Source: Paenibacillus rigui | GTDB lineage: Bacteria; Bacillota; Bacilli; Paenibacillales; NBRC-103111 | Length of the DNA stretch: 64,000 nt | Direction of reading: 5' to 3' | NCBI RefSeq assembly: GCF_002234615.1 | Contig: NZ_NMQW01000002.1 | Location: 186,001-250,000, forward strand | Shown here: in pieces, positions 44,420-53,482 of the stretch | How the letters are laid out: each line of letters begins with the position of its first letter | Position numbering within the stretch: position 1 is the stretch's first letter | Position numbers and translations under genes: made by a program | Notes under the pieces: generated by a model | The model's database searches: none | Told to the model about the DNA's origin: nothing | Seen by the model: the letters and a program-made list of their open reading frames with translations, nothing else

Positions 44420-46345
44420 TTACAGCTTGCTTATCAACAGCCTTCGAAGCAGCGGCGTCAGCTGGGCCGCAAGATCAGATACATCCGGCACCACCACGCT
44501 GTGCCTGCCGTAAATATTCGTCATCGTGATGCGCTCCGTCTCTTTCACAGAACCCTTGCCTATAAAGACGCTTACGACGTCCACACCCGACCTTCTCGCG
44601 AGCTGCACCGCCTCATAGGTATCCATAATGCCATCCTCGTGATATTCGGCTGCCGAAGGCTCCCCATCGGAAAATACCAGCAGCACCTTCTGTTTCTCCG
44701 AACGTTGTCTCAGCCTTTCCGAGACGATTCTAATTGCATAGCCGTCGCGGTTATCCTGCTCCGCCTGCAGCTGAAGCAGCTTCGGACCGGCGCCGGGGTT
44801 CAGACAGCCGTTGAAGTCCGTTATGACCTGAAACGTATTAGGGTAGGCTTCCTCTGTCACCGCGTCGGCATCTTCCCAGAAGCCGATCACTTCATGAGGC
44901 ACTCGCAGGGTTCTTAACGTCTCATGAAACAAGGCGATACCCAGATGCGCTTGCTCCATTTTATCATACATGGACGCTGAACAATCAACCAATAAGCCAA
45001 AGACCGCATCCATTTGAGCGGAAGGATTGTTCTTTTTATAAAACAATCGCGGTAACGGCTCCCATGCGGCCCGGATGAGCTTTTTCCCCAGTCGTCCCGA
45101 GATGAGCTCCCCCCGGCGCGCAATCTGCTTTTGCTCCATTGTCATCTGGATGGTCCGCTTCAGCTTCGATACCATCGGACTAATCTTCAGAAGCACCTCC
45201 TGATAGCGCAGAAGCGCCTCCGCATCCGGCTTTTCGGCAGCACGGTACACAGGCACCGCCTTGCGGTTCAGCCTGCCGTAAGGCTCTCCAGGGCCTCCGC
45301 TCTCCCCTGTTTCCATGCGTTCTACTGCAGGAGGCATAGGCTGATTCGGCTCGTTCTGCTTCACGGCTTTGGACGAGCCCTGCACGATGCCTAACGCTTG
45401 GTCGCTGCTGTCGGACTCCCGAACATGATTGCTGATCAGGTCGGTCTTCGAGCCCTCCTCTATATCGAAGCGCAGCAGGCTTTCTTCCTGCTTCTCCGTC
45501 TCCCGGTGCCAGGTCGGAAGCCTTTCCCCTGGCTGCAGCGGCTCCTCCCGCTCCCCGTCAGCCGGGAGGACCGATTCCCGTTTAAGCTTCTTCTTGCGCT
45601 TTAATTCGCCTATGTATTCCCAGCTAAGCGGCTCTGCGGTGCCGTTCTCCGGCAGCATCGCGAAATAGCTGATTCGGCAGTCGCCGCCCAAGGCATCGGC
45701 CGCCTCCAGCAGCTCCACCACCAGGCGGCTGCGCTCCGCGACGTCCGCCGTGCTGTGCAGCGCTGCGTCCGCTGCGTCCCAGCGCAGCCGCTCCAGCGCG
45801 GGCAGCAGCTCCGGCACGCTGCCCGGCGCCTCGTTCTGCAGCGCTTCGCCGCCGGCCAAGGCTGCGGCCATCGCGCACAGCAGCGCATCGGCCGGCTCGC
45901 CGCGGTACCCGTGGGCGTCGCGCTTCGCGGCGAAGTGCTGCGCATACAGCCGGCTGCGCAGCTCCAGCGCACGCCGCGTGCCCGGCCGCTGGCGGAGGCA
46001 CAGGTGCGCGAGCCGCGTTTCCTCGCACAGCGCAAACAGCTGCTTGGCCAGCAGAGGGCGCTTGAGCCCGTGGGTCCAGGCCAAATATTCGGCAATAACC
46101 CGGGAGTCCGTAAACCAGGCGCTGCCGATGCCTCGAAGGTACACGTCCGACTTCATCCCGGCAAGCTTGACAGCTTCCGGGTAATCGCTCCAGAAGGAGC
46201 TGACCGCAATCAGCCGGGCCCGGTCATCGTAAAAGGAATGGTAGGAAATCTCCAGCTTCAGCTCCTGCCAGCCCGTCAACGCCTTCCCCAGATCCAGAAG
46301 CTGCATACGCAAAAAAGCATCGACTTCATTCTCAAGAAAACGCAT
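44420..46345 (-). CDS. vWA-domain protein, partner of MoxR-type ATPase (YojO-like)
   Basis: 641 residues. The N-terminal part is helical and Ala/Leu/Arg-rich; the C-terminal vWA domain (about 445-640) has the MIDAS motif [13 protein letters not shown] and VFSDGEPSA. It resembles NorD/CobT-type proteins, which work with an AAA ATPase to insert metals or remodel enzymes (known for NorQ/NorD). B. subtilis YojO has the same architecture. Its start is 18 bases after the AAA gene. A block near 45650-46050 is strikingly GC-rich compared with the flanks. Confidence 0.88.
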   Translation of the reverse strand: MRFLENEVDAFLRMQLLDLGKALTGWQELKLEISYHSFYDDRARLIAVSSFWSDYPEAVKLAGMKSDVYLRGIGSAWFTDSRVIAEYLAWTHGLKRPLLAKQLFALCEETRLAHLCLRQRPGTRRALELRSRLYAQHFAAKRDAHGYRGEPADALLCAMAAALAGGEALQNEAPGSVPELLPALERLRWDAADAALHSTADVAERSRLVVELLEAADALGGDCRISYFAMLPENGTAEPLSWEYIGELKRKKKLKRESVLPADGEREEPLQPGERLPTWHRETEKQEESLLRFDIEEGSKTDLISNHVRESDSSDQALGIVQGSSKAVKQNEPNQPMPPAVERMETGESGGPGEPYGRLNRKAVPVYRAAEKPDAEALLRYQEVLLKISPMVSKLKRTIQMTMEQKQIARRGELISGRLGKKLIRAAWEPLPRLFYKKNNPSAQMDAVFGLLVDCSASMYDKMEQAHLGIALFHETLRTLRVPHEVIGFWEDADAVTEEAYPNTFQVITDFNGCLNPGAGPKLLQLQAEQDNRDGYAIRIVSERLRQRSEKQKVLLVFSDGEPSAAEYHEDGIMDTYEAVQLARRSGVDVVSVFIGKGSVKETERITMTNIYGRHSVVVPDVSDLAAQLTPLLRRLLISKL

Positions 46346-46362
46346 CGCTTTCTCCTATCCGA

Positions 46363-47271
46363 TTATCCAAAGTACGTCTCCGCCAAATTGGCTACCAGCG
46401 CCTGCTCGCGTTCATCGTCCAGCTTGTCGTTAATCGCTCTCTGGATCGCGCGGAGCGGAGGTAAATAGGCAGCCAGGTCACACGCATCCAGCATCGCCCG
46501 GACGGATGCCGCTTCGTCAGACAACTGACCCGAACGGATTTGCTCCTGCAGATCGGCCGATAGCCGGACGAATCGTCTTAGCAGCTCATCATCCTTCAGC
46601 AAGGAGCGCTCCTTTAATAGCTCCAGCAGCTTATCCCCTTGCAGGTAAGGCACATCCATCACAACGAAACGGTTTTTCAACGCCTCATTCATCGGCACCG
46701 TGCCGACATAACCGATATTGACGGCCGCGATAACGCCGAAGCCTTTTTTGGCCCGGACCACCTCGCCGGTAAACGGATTCGTAATCGTTCTTCGATGATC
46801 AAGCACCCCATTAATTAAAGGAAGCGTCTCGGGCTTAGCCATGTTGACCTCGTCAATATAAAGCCAGTGCCCTTCCGTCATCGCTTTCACCAAGGGTCCC
46901 GGGATAAACCGAACGACAGACTGACCCGCCTCCTGGTCCAGCGTCTTGAACCCAACCAGCCCTTCTGCATCAAGGTCCACCGAGCAGTTGACCGAATGCA
47001 TAGGCTGACCGAACAGGTAGGACAGCGTTTCGGCCAGGCGTGTTTTGCCCGAACCGGTCGGGCCCTTCAGAAGCACGTTTTTCCCCAACTGCATGGCGAC
47101 AATCGCATCCCCCAGGATATGATCGTCCGACGGTCGGTAGCCATCGCTGCCAATCAGACTGAGCTGCTCGGCGTCGAGTGAGGTCATGCGGAAGTCCCTC
47201 CGCTCCAAAATCGTTTGCAATAAAGATTTGGGCAGCTTTGCCGTTGCCCAATGCTCTGATACCAGCGTCAT
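46363..47271 (-). CDS. MoxR/CbbQ-type AAA+ ATPase (YojN-like)
   Basis: 302 residues. Walker A GPTGSGKT, Walker B WLYIDEVNMA, sensor 1 in VIAAVNIGYVGT, and the arginine-finger region MNEALKNRF. VNCSVDLDAEGLVGFKT is typical of the CbbQ/NirQ/NorQ branch. It pairs with the downstream vWA gene to form a metal-insertion or enzyme-activation chaperone; the client is not encoded nearby. A good promoter lies at 47319-47347. Confidence 0.93.
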   Translation of the reverse strand: MTLVSEHWATAKLPKSLLQTILERRDFRMTSLDAEQLSLIGSDGYRPSDDHILGDAIVAMQLGKNVLLKGPTGSGKTRLAETLSYLFGQPMHSVNCSVDLDAEGLVGFKTLDQEAGQSVVRFIPGPLVKAMTEGHWLYIDEVNMAKPETLPLINGVLDHRRTITNPFTGEVVRAKKGFGVIAAVNIGYVGTVPMNEALKNRFVVMDVPYLQGDKLLELLKERSLLKDDELLRRFVRLSADLQEQIRSGQLSDEAASVRAMLDACDLAAYLPPLRAIQRAINDKLDDEREQALVANLAETYFG

Positions 47272-47318
47272 AACAAAGTACCCTCATTTCTAAGCTTGCA
47301 TTACAGTTTCCTATCGTT

Positions 47319-47347
47319 GTTATACTGTACTCCCGCGAATATTTCAA
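47319..47347 (-). promoter_or_regulatory. Promoter of the MoxR-vWA operon
   Basis: On the minus strand TTGAAA, 17 bases, TATAAC. The transcript leader before the AAA start is about 40 bases. Confidence 0.6.
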
Positions 47348-47362
47348 CCTGATTTGCAAAAA

Positions 47363-47405
47363 AAAGAGCCTGGAAACGGAACAATTATCCGATTCATGGC
47401 TCTTT
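47363..47405 (-). terminator. Orphan minus-strand terminator
   Basis: AAAGAGCC / GGCTCTTT stem with a 27-base loop; on the minus strand it is followed by TTTTTTTT. No gene precedes it on that strand: the next 240 bases (to 47642) hold no convincing ORF. It might end a small RNA or act as a leader attenuator. The 371-base gap also holds the two promoters listed. Confidence 0.65.
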
Positions 47406-47596
47406 GGTGAATAGATGCCCTGTGCTTGGGCGAATGATGACTTATAGAGAAACATGCGAAATGGTTCGCTACGATGTATAATCATTTGATGGACTGCAGA
47501 CACACCGCTTCATACATATACAAATCGTGTATTATGGAGCATACATCTCTAGCCTGACTCACAGGAAAAATGAGCGTTTGCATTTAGGGCTTACTT

Positions 47597-47625
47597 TTGT
47601 CAAGTAACTTATGTTAAACTATATG
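47597..47625 (+). promoter_or_regulatory. Promoter of HxlR-family gene
   Basis: TTGTCA, 17 bases, TATATG, 17 bases before the start codon; GAAGGAGA follows. Confidence 0.6.
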
Positions 47626-47642
47626 TAGAAGGAGATGGTGTC

Positions 47643-47954
47643 ATGACCGATCATCAGCTTTGTCCTAAATTCGAAGCCGCTTTTGAAATTTTGGGTAAAC
47701 GTTGGACAGGGTTAATTATTAAATCCTTATTGCCCGGTCCAAGGCGTTTTAAAGATATTTCCGAGATGATCCCCGGAATGAGTGACCGGATGCTCGCCGA
47801 GCGCTTCAAGGAGCTTGAAGCCTGTGGTCTCATTCACCGCCATGTTTATCCGGAAACGCCTGTACGTATTGAATACGAGCTGACCGAGAAAGGCAAGGCC
47901 TTGGAGCCTGTTATGAAAGAAGTACAGAACTGGGGGGAAAGCTGGGTGAATTAA
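47643..47954 (+). CDS. HxlR-family transcriptional regulator
   Basis: 103 residues, a winged-helix protein of the HxlR/DUF24 family. The conserved Cys is at residue 7 (QLCPKFEAAF), which in YodB and HypR senses quinones or disulfide stress (known). FKDISEMIPGMSDRMLAERFKELE is the recognition region. No obvious target gene lies next to it; it may control itself or a distant gene. Confidence 0.93.
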   Translation: MTDHQLCPKFEAAFEILGKRWTGLIIKSLLPGPRRFKDISEMIPGMSDRMLAERFKELEACGLIHRHVYPETPVRIEYELTEKGKALEPVMKEVQNWGESWVN

Positions 47955-47965
47955 CCCCAGCTTTC
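47937..47965 (+). terminator. Terminator overlapping HxlR gene stop
   Basis: AAAGCTGGG / CCCAGCTTT stem that includes the stop codon in its loop; followed by CTTCAGTCTTT, a poor T-tract. Confidence 0.55.
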
Positions 47966-47985
47966 TTCAGTCTTTATACCCCGTA

Positions 47986-48210
47986 TCAAGCAAAGGTAAC
48001 CGGGTCCGCAATATAGCTGACAGGATAGAAAAACATCGGTTGGCCGCATTGCGGGCATTTCATCCGTACCCCCGCCGTATTCCATTCATTCATCATCATC
48101 GCAAACGAAAAAGACGATTCATGGTTGATCGTCTGGATAACATCCGAATGATGCACATAGTCACAATGGGCTGTACTGCAGCATGCGCGTACTTTATAAC
48201 AGCTGTTCAT
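47986..48210 (-). CDS. Small protein with zinc-ribbon-like CxxC
   Basis: 74 residues. It starts MNSCYKVRACCSTAHCDYVHH and has MKCPQCGQPMFFYP near the end. It carries six cysteines plus histidines, so metal binding is likely. AAAGGA lies about ten bases before the ATG. No family was recognised. It could be a small conserved Paenibacillus protein. Confidence 0.6.
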   Translation of the reverse strand: MNSCYKVRACCSTAHCDYVHHSDVIQTINHESSFSFAMMMNEWNTAGVRMKCPQCGQPMFFYPVSYIADPVTFA

Positions 48211-48305
48211 CAGGGATTTTCCTTTCCATAGGAACTGAAATGGACTTCCATTTCCAATCTATGGTATTCCCTGAGAATAGCTTTTTTATGCGTAAGGCAT
48301 TCCGT

Positions 48306-48491
48306 TTATTGGCTCTGCTTCTTCTTTTGACCTCGTTGGTCCCTCATCACATGGAGCACCAATTCATCGAGCTCCCTGCTTTTTTGCAACACATGGGGAT
48401 TGGTTAATTCACGACCCTGCCGAAAAACCAATTCGTTTAAAGCACCAATACATAAGCTGATTTCTCTGCTTATTTGATCTTTGACATCCAT
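48306..48491 (-). CDS. Spo0E-like aspartyl-phosphate phosphatase
   Basis: 61 residues from MDVKDQISREIS. It matches the Spo0E family: a helix-turn-helix pair with the signature SRELDELVL (consensus SxxxD). Spo0E removes phosphate from Spo0A~P and so delays sporulation. The ATG at 48491 follows GGGGGGAG; the longer frame to 48623 is unlikely. It is divergent from an OmpR-type regulator by 205 bases, a gap in which no further gene was seen. Confidence 0.85.
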   Translation of the reverse strand: MDVKDQISREISLCIGALNELVFRQGRELTNPHVLQKSRELDELVLHVMRDQRGQKKKQSQ

Positions 48492-48696
48492 TGGGCTCCC
48501 CCCTTTTTTTCTTACAATCCGGTAACTTATAGTTTCATTATGTAAAAATATGTTTAGAAAAGTTGTAGAGCGTACATTGAAATTGTATTGTTTTTCCTCA
48601 TACTTTTCTAACATAGCATGCAAGCTATTTACGCTTTGTTTCTTGGGAATTACCCTTGTTATAGACAGACTAAACTAACGTGCCAGGGAGGAATTC

Positions 48697-49389
48697 ATGT
48701 CCACTGTATTGCTTATTGAAGACGATCAAAGTATTGCTGATATGATCTCCATCTATTTGTCCGAGGAAGGCTATGTGGTATACAGCGCCGCTGACGGAAA
48801 ACAGGGATTACGGTTGTTTGAAAAACAGGGCCCTCACGTCGTCATCCTGGATATTATGCTCCCCGATACGAATGGAGTAGATCTGTGCAGACAGCTGCGG
48901 GCTGTCTCTGTGGTGCCTATCTTAATCATTTCCGCCAAAAGTGAGGTTTCCGAGCGTGTCAAAGCACTGATGCTTGGGGCTGACGATTTTTTGTGCAAAC
49001 CGTTCAGCATTCGCGAGCTTGCCGCCAGAATTCAAGCCCTGCTCCGGCGGTCTACTAAGAGCAAAGTTGGATCTGTTCCGAATACGGATAGCAAGGAGCA
49101 GCACCGTTCGATCGTAGTTGATATGGACAAAAGATGCGTTTATTTGCATCGGGTGCCCATCGAGACAACGTATTCCGAATTTGAAATGATGAAATATTTT
49201 TGGCTTCATCCGGGCAAAGTGTTTTCCCGCGATGAGCTCTTAAGCAAAATTCGAGGGATCGATTCCCTCGTAACCGAACGTTCCGTCGACGTGCACATCA
49301 CGAACCTGCGCAAAAAAATAGAGCAGGATCCGAAGGAGCCCAAGCATATCCAAACCGTCCGGGGCGTAGGATATAAATTCGAGCATTAG
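48697..49389 (+). CDS. OmpR/PhoB-family response regulator
   Basis: 230 residues. Receiver with EDD near the start, phospho-Asp in VVILDIMLPDTNG, and Lys in DDFLCKPFS. The C-terminal winged helix has VHITNLRKKIEQDPKEP and VRGVGYKFE. GGGAGG precedes the ATG. No histidine kinase is adjacent, so this is an orphan here. Confidence 0.94.
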   Translation: MSTVLLIEDDQSIADMISIYLSEEGYVVYSAADGKQGLRLFEKQGPHVVILDIMLPDTNGVDLCRQLRAVSVVPILIISAKSEVSERVKALMLGADDFLCKPFSIRELAARIQALLRRSTKSKVGSVPNTDSKEQHRSIVVDMDKRCVYLHRVPIETTYSEFEMMKYFWLHPGKVFSRDELLSKIRGIDSLVTERSVDVHITNLRKKIEQDPKEPKHIQTVRGVGYKFEH

Positions 49390-49422
49390 GCAGAAGTCGC
49401 TTAGTTCTTTCCGGCTTACAAG

Positions 49423-49493
49423 CAAAACTCCTGATCCGCATCATCGGTTAACAACTCAAGCAGCTTGAGGGCACCGTACCGGTCAGGAGTTTG
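49423..49493. terminator. Hairpin between convergent regulator and lipoprotein genes
   Basis: CAAAACTCCTGA pairs with TCAGGAGTTTG (one extra A); within the loop CTCAAG-CAG-CTTGAG forms a second stem. Moderate T-runs on both sides suggest bidirectional termination. Confidence 0.6.
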
Positions 49494-49503
49494 TTGTTGT
49501 TGC

Positions 49504-50241
49504 TTATCTTCTTGTATTATGATCGCTTGGAAACACACGCTGGATCATCGTATTGAATTCGTTCATATACGCGGATACATCGACGCCGTTCTGAGCCTCT
49601 TTGGCATAAAATCGGATCCGCTGAACAAAGTTCGGATTAGCGGATACGAACACTTTTTGAACCGCCGGCTGGGTCATGTTGAGTACTTGCCCTGTGATCC
49701 GCGAGCTTAACGAGTAGGTCAACCCTCCAGGCTCCGACCAGTTGATGCGGTTGGCTCCCTTATCCGTGCCGAACAGGCCGATACCGCCCTTTGGCGTAAT
49801 TTGATGTGCCATCATATCCGGATGCGCTTCCGTATCTACCTGATGTCCGTCCATCACCAAGGCAACGTAAGCATTCGTATTCGTTATCAGAACCTGGGCT
49901 TCACTTACTCCCGGCAGCTGGTCCAGGTGATTTGAAATTTCAGGGGCAAACCGGAACGTCTTGCTCAAATGGTGATTCGTCATATCCAGCTGTTGAAATG
50001 CTCCAGGGTTATCAGGCTTTACCGTACGCGCCTGTTCCTCAACATACTTGGATTTTACACCCAGTGAGTTATCCTCGTTGTTCCGGCTATCCCTGTCGAA
50101 CAACGCATGCTGATCCGCTCGTTCGGCGCCGGCCCCCAAGTTTTTGTCCTGCTTCCCGTTACAGCCTGCCGCCAAGGCTAATAGGGCTGTGACCATGGCC
50201 ACGCGCCAGCCCGCCTTTTTCCATAACTGCCTATGTACCAT
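49504..50241 (-). CDS. YhcN/YlaJ-family sporulation lipoprotein
   Basis: 245 residues from the ATG at 50241. Signal peptide with lipobox LAAGC. The YhcN/YlaJ core has VSEAQVLITNTNAYVALVM, and the end has VFVSANPNFVQRIRFY. In Bacillus these are forespore or spore-membrane lipoproteins that affect germination (known). AAGGAGG abuts the ATG at 50250, so 50241 is the better start. Confidence 0.9.
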   Translation of the reverse strand: MVHRQLWKKAGWRVAMVTALLALAAGCNGKQDKNLGAGAERADQHALFDRDSRNNEDNSLGVKSKYVEEQARTVKPDNPGAFQQLDMTNHHLSKTFRFAPEISNHLDQLPGVSEAQVLITNTNAYVALVMDGHQVDTEAHPDMMAHQITPKGGIGLFGTDKGANRINWSEPGGLTYSLSSRITGQVLNMTQPAVQKVFVSANPNFVQRIRFYAKEAQNGVDVSAYMNEFNTMIQRVFPSDHNTRR

Positions 50242-50332
50242 CCTTCGCATCCTCCTTATCCAAAATCACAGTTTCCACCCGTACCTTGTTAGGATGATTC
50301 CCGCGTAGGAAAATATGCGCTGGCGGTCATAT

Positions 50333-50368
50333 AAAAAAAGAACTGCCTCGTAGAAGAAGACAGTTCTT
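50333..50368 (-). terminator. Terminator after hypothetical gene
   Basis: AAGAACTG / CAGTTCTT stem, followed on the minus strand by TTTTTTTAT. It is 11 bases after the stop at 50379. Confidence 0.85.
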
Positions 50369-50378
50369 GTGATTCCGG

Positions 50379-50879
50379 TTACTCCGATGATTCGCCTTTA
50401 CCCAGCGTCCGGTCCAGCTCTTCCAGCAGCTTGCGAACCGCATCTTCAGATCTTTCTGACGATTGCTTGAACTTCAGCAGCTGCTCCTTGACGCTCATAC
50501 CAAGCGCCTCGTGATCCGCCTCCTGCTCCGTGTAGGACGGATCGAACCACACATAATCGCCGTCCGGACCGTTGCGCAAGAAAGACTTATTCCATGCCTC
50601 CGGATACGTGTACGATTGTTCTCCAAAAATAATTCCAAGTACATCATCGCTGTCCAGCGGCATCAGATGGTGGAAGGTCTCCTCTCCTGTGCTCTCGGGT
50701 CCCAAGGCTGCGATCTGCTTGTGCAAATAGGCATAATGCAAATAATGCTCTCCCGTTTCCGTATCCTTCGCAACCTCGTACAGCTCTAACACTTCATCTG
50801 TAAGCGATTTGACGGTTTCCAGACGGTTCTGCAGAAGCTCGGAAGGGATTCTTTTCATCTCTTGAAAAGAGATTGTCAT
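50379..50879 (-). CDS. Conserved-looking hypothetical protein
   Basis: 166 residues, acidic, soluble, mostly helical. MTISFQEMKRIPSELLQNRL starts it. A central part, DDVLGIIFGEQSYTYPEAWNKS, is rich in aromatic residues, and the end is a charged helix (KKLLEELDRT-like, actually VRKLLEELDRTLGKGESS). AGGAGCGGAG precedes the ATG and a clear terminator follows. No domain was recognised. Confidence 0.72.
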   Translation of the reverse strand: MTISFQEMKRIPSELLQNRLETVKSLTDEVLELYEVAKDTETGEHYLHYAYLHKQIAALGPESTGEETFHHLMPLDSDDVLGIIFGEQSYTYPEAWNKSFLRNGPDGDYVWFDPSYTEQEADHEALGMSVKEQLLKFKQSSERSEDAVRKLLEELDRTLGKGESSE

Positions 50880-50956
50880 ACGCTCCGCTCCTATTCTTTG
50901 AATGGTTCGTGATTTCTACTATAGATCACATACTCTTTTTCCGTGAGCTATGTCTG

Positions 50957-51613
50957 CTACAGGTTCCCTTTTCCACGGTTGACCGCAGGATCGTTAAGGC
51001 GAAGCGAGCGCCGCGGCAGCCGCCATTTGAACACGACGGACAGCATGCGCAATATGACCACAATCACGAACAATCCCAATAGATGATAGGATCCTTGGAA
51101 CCAGCCCAAACCGATCATAAGACCTGCAACCATGCCCCACACCGCATAGATCTCATCGCGCAGCACAAGCGGCTTCCGCCCGGCCAGCACATCGCGGATG
51201 ATCCCCCCGCCGATTCCCGTCATGACAGCGGCCACGATGACCGCACTGATCGGATGATTCATGTTGGCCGCGTAAAGAGCGCCTTGAATGGAAAATGCCG
51301 ATAAACCAATCGCATCAAACAAGGATTCCCACGTTTTCCAACGCCGAATCCAACTGACCGGCACGATAAAAACCAGTCCCGCCGCAATGATGGCGATCTT
51401 CAAATACATCCCTTGCTCCCACAGCGTCGTTACCGGTACACCGATCAGTAAATTCCGGACAACCCCGCCCCCGAAAGCGGTAACCAATGCCAGCACGAAT
51501 ACGCCGAGAATATCATAATCCTCTTCCATGGCCACAACCGCCCCACTGACAGCAAAGGCTACGGTGCCAATAATACTAAATAATTGTAAGTTGATTTGCA
51601 GCAGCTCATCCAT
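50957..51613 (-). CDS. TRIC-family cation channel-like membrane protein (UPF0126)
   Basis: 218 residues, about seven hydrophobic helices in two repeats. Each repeat carries a Gly-rich turn with Arg: TAFGGGVVRNLLIG and TGIGGGIIRDVLAG, the signature of UPF0126/YadS-type prokaryotic TRIC channels. The ATG lies seven bases after the stop of the Gfo/Idh gene, so it is probably translationally coupled to it. Confidence 0.92.
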   Translation of the reverse strand: MDELLQINLQLFSIIGTVAFAVSGAVVAMEEDYDILGVFVLALVTAFGGGVVRNLLIGVPVTTLWEQGMYLKIAIIAAGLVFIVPVSWIRRWKTWESLFDAIGLSAFSIQGALYAANMNHPISAVIVAAVMTGIGGGIIRDVLAGRKPLVLRDEIYAVWGMVAGLMIGLGWFQGSYHLLGLFVIVVILRMLSVVFKWRLPRRSLRLNDPAVNRGKGNL

Positions 51614-51620
51614 GTTCTAC

Positions 51621-52691
51621 TTATTCAGCCCAGTCCAGCTTCACGACTTCTCCCGTACGTGATGATTCATAGATTGCTTCCAGCACCAGACTGTTAGTCA
51701 GACCGGACAGTGCGGACGTCAGAGGCTCTTTCCCCTCACGGATACACTCCAGAAAGTGACGGCTCATGCGTGCCCGTGAACCCTCATCCTCTTGCGGTAG
51801 CGCTAACTCCACATCGGCCGTACGATCAAACAATTCCGTATGCAGCTTGCCGGTATTGCCATGCAGGGATGCTCCGCCCTCGCTGCCCATCAAATAAATG
51901 TAAGGCTTGCTGTCCAGCATCTCCGTATGTGCGGCCCAGCTGACATCCAGCGACAAGGTACTGCCGTTGTCAAGCTTGATCAACGCCGTAGCCAAATCCT
52001 CGACATCATAGGAACCGGACCAGTTCGGCTTGCCCCAAGTCCCGATCCCCCGTTTTTTCGGACCGAACTCCGCATATGTAGTGCCGAATACGGATACCGG
52101 CTTCGGACTTCCCATCAAATGCAAGGAAAGATCCAGCATATGTACGCCGATATCAATCAGAGGTCCGCCTCCGGACAACGATTTCTGTGTAAACCAAGTG
52201 CCCCACCCGGGGATACCTTTACGGCGCAGCCAGCCGGTTTTTACATTATAAATATGGCCCAAAGCGCCCTTATCGATTTGTTCCTTCACCAGAAGGTTCA
52301 TCGTTTCCCAGCGCATTTGGTGCGCAAGCATTAACGTTTTATTCGAGGAGCGGTACGCTTTCATAATGTCCTTAGCCGACGCGGCATTCAAGGCCATAGG
52401 CTTTTCCAATAGCACATGCTTGCCTGCCTGAAGCGCTTGTATCGCAATTGGAGCATGCATTTCGTTAGGCACTGCCACAACCACCGCATCGATATTCGGA
52501 TCCTGAAGCAGCTGTTCATGATTGCTGTACACGTTAGGAATTCCGTACTCCTTCGCTCTTTGTTCCGCCAAAGGCAAATAGGCGTCTGTCACCGCCGTTA
52601 CGGCTGCATCCGGCATTTTAACAAATTCACCGATATGGATGTTGCCGATATTGCCGGCGCCGATGACGCCGATATGAATTTTGCTGCTCAT
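51621..52691 (-). CDS. Gfo/Idh/MocA-family oxidoreductase
   Basis: 356 residues from MSSKIHIGVIGAGNIGN; GGAGG lies ten bases before the ATG at 52691. Rossmann motif GVIGAGNIGN, LLEKPMALNAASAKD with the catalytic Lys, and GGGPLIDIGVHMLDLSLHLMG with Asp and His of the active site, as in inositol and sugar dehydrogenases. It shares only family-level similarity with the oxidoreductase at 23915. Substrate unknown. Confidence 0.93.
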   Translation of the reverse strand: MSSKIHIGVIGAGNIGNIHIGEFVKMPDAAVTAVTDAYLPLAEQRAKEYGIPNVYSNHEQLLQDPNIDAVVVAVPNEMHAPIAIQALQAGKHVLLEKPMALNAASAKDIMKAYRSSNKTLMLAHQMRWETMNLLVKEQIDKGALGHIYNVKTGWLRRKGIPGWGTWFTQKSLSGGGPLIDIGVHMLDLSLHLMGSPKPVSVFGTTYAEFGPKKRGIGTWGKPNWSGSYDVEDLATALIKLDNGSTLSLDVSWAAHTEMLDSKPYIYLMGSEGGASLHGNTGKLHTELFDRTADVELALPQEDEGSRARMSRHFLECIREGKEPLTSALSGLTNSLVLEAIYESSRTGEVVKLDWAE

Positions 52692-52783
52692 GGCCGTTCG
52701 TTCCTCCATCATTAAGTCAATTTTCATCGATCAAACTGTACAATACTATACCATATCGAGCCCGAATTTTGCCATAAGCCGAC

Positions 52784-52813
52784 AAAAAAAGAACGGGAGG
52801 AACCGCCGTTTCT
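52784..52813 (-). terminator. Terminator after NarL-type regulator
   Basis: On the minus strand AACGG and CCGTT form a short GC-rich stem, followed by CTTTTTTTG. It lies 16 bases past the regulator stop. Confidence 0.65.
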
Positions 52814-52828
52814 CCGGTCCTGCCGCCC

Positions 52829-53482
52829 TTACAATATGCCCATATCCTTGGCCTTTTGCGCCGCTTCTTTACTGCTCTTGCCCCCAAGCTTACGCAATAT
52901 GTTGCCCACGTGCACCTTGACCGTGCGGATGGACACGACAAACTTATCGGCAATTTGCGTTTGGGTATGCCCTTTCTCAATCAGATCCAGCACTTGAATT
53001 TCCGTTGGCGTCAACAAATCGCGGAGCTCCTTGACCCGCACTTCATGCTCAAGCTTCTTTAACCGTTTGAACTCTTCCCTCATTTGAGCTGCCGCTGTAG
53101 GATGGATTGGGCTCCGATTAGCATAAGCGTTACGGATCGCCTGAGGAATTTCCGTAAAATTCGATTTCACCATATAATCTACGGCTCCAGCCTTGAACGC
53201 TTCGAATATCAGTTCCTTCTCTTCCATCGATGTGAGCATGATGACCCTTGCTCCTGTACATTGAACAATTTCGGCAGCCGCCCATATGCCTTCCGGGCTG
53301 TTCGACATCATAATGTCCATCAGCACGACATCCGCTTCCACCTGTTCAAGCAGCTGCACCGCATCGGCCCCGGATGACGCCTGGCCTACGATCTCCATGT
53401 CCGGCTGCTTGTTCAAATAACTGATTAGGCCCCTCAGCCAGTCTTGATCGTCCTCGGTGATCACTACCCGGATTCGGTTCAT
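52829..53482 (-). CDS. NarL/FixJ-family response regulator
   Basis: 217 residues. Receiver: ITEDDQDWLRG, VVLMDIMMSNSPEG with phospho-Asp, MVKSNF with Lys. The C-terminal LuxR-type HTH is LLTPTEIQVLDLIEKGHTQT and RTVKVHVGNILRKLGG. It overlaps the kinase stop by four bases (ATGA), so the two form a coupled pair. Confidence 0.95.
   Translation of the reverse strand: MNRIRVVITEDDQDWLRGLISYLNKQPDMEIVGQASSGADAVQLLEQVEADVVLMDIMMSNSPEGIWAAAEIVQCTGARVIMLTSMEEKELIFEAFKAGAVDYMVKSNFTEIPQAIRNAYANRSPIHPTAAAQMREEFKRLKKLEHEVRVKELRDLLTPTEIQVLDLIEKGHTQTQIADKFVVSIRTVKVHVGNILRKLGGKSSKEAAQKAKDMGIL

Noticed and set aside
45610-46468. Several long open frames on both strands within the vWA gene
   Set aside because: They fall in the GC-rich block, where stops are rare by composition; their proteins are Arg/Ala-rich with no motif, while the vWA frame has a clear domain and ribosome site.
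47406-47503. Possible minus-strand protein running from 47503 into the AAA gene region
   Set aside because: It is in a different frame from the AAA ATPase, runs through an intrinsic terminator and a promoter, has no ribosome site, and overlaps the well-supported AAA gene for most of its length.
47406-47642. Riboswitch or T-box leader before the AAA operon
   Set aside because: Conserved elements of T-box, c-di-GMP, SAM, purine or glycine riboswitches were looked for by eye and not found.
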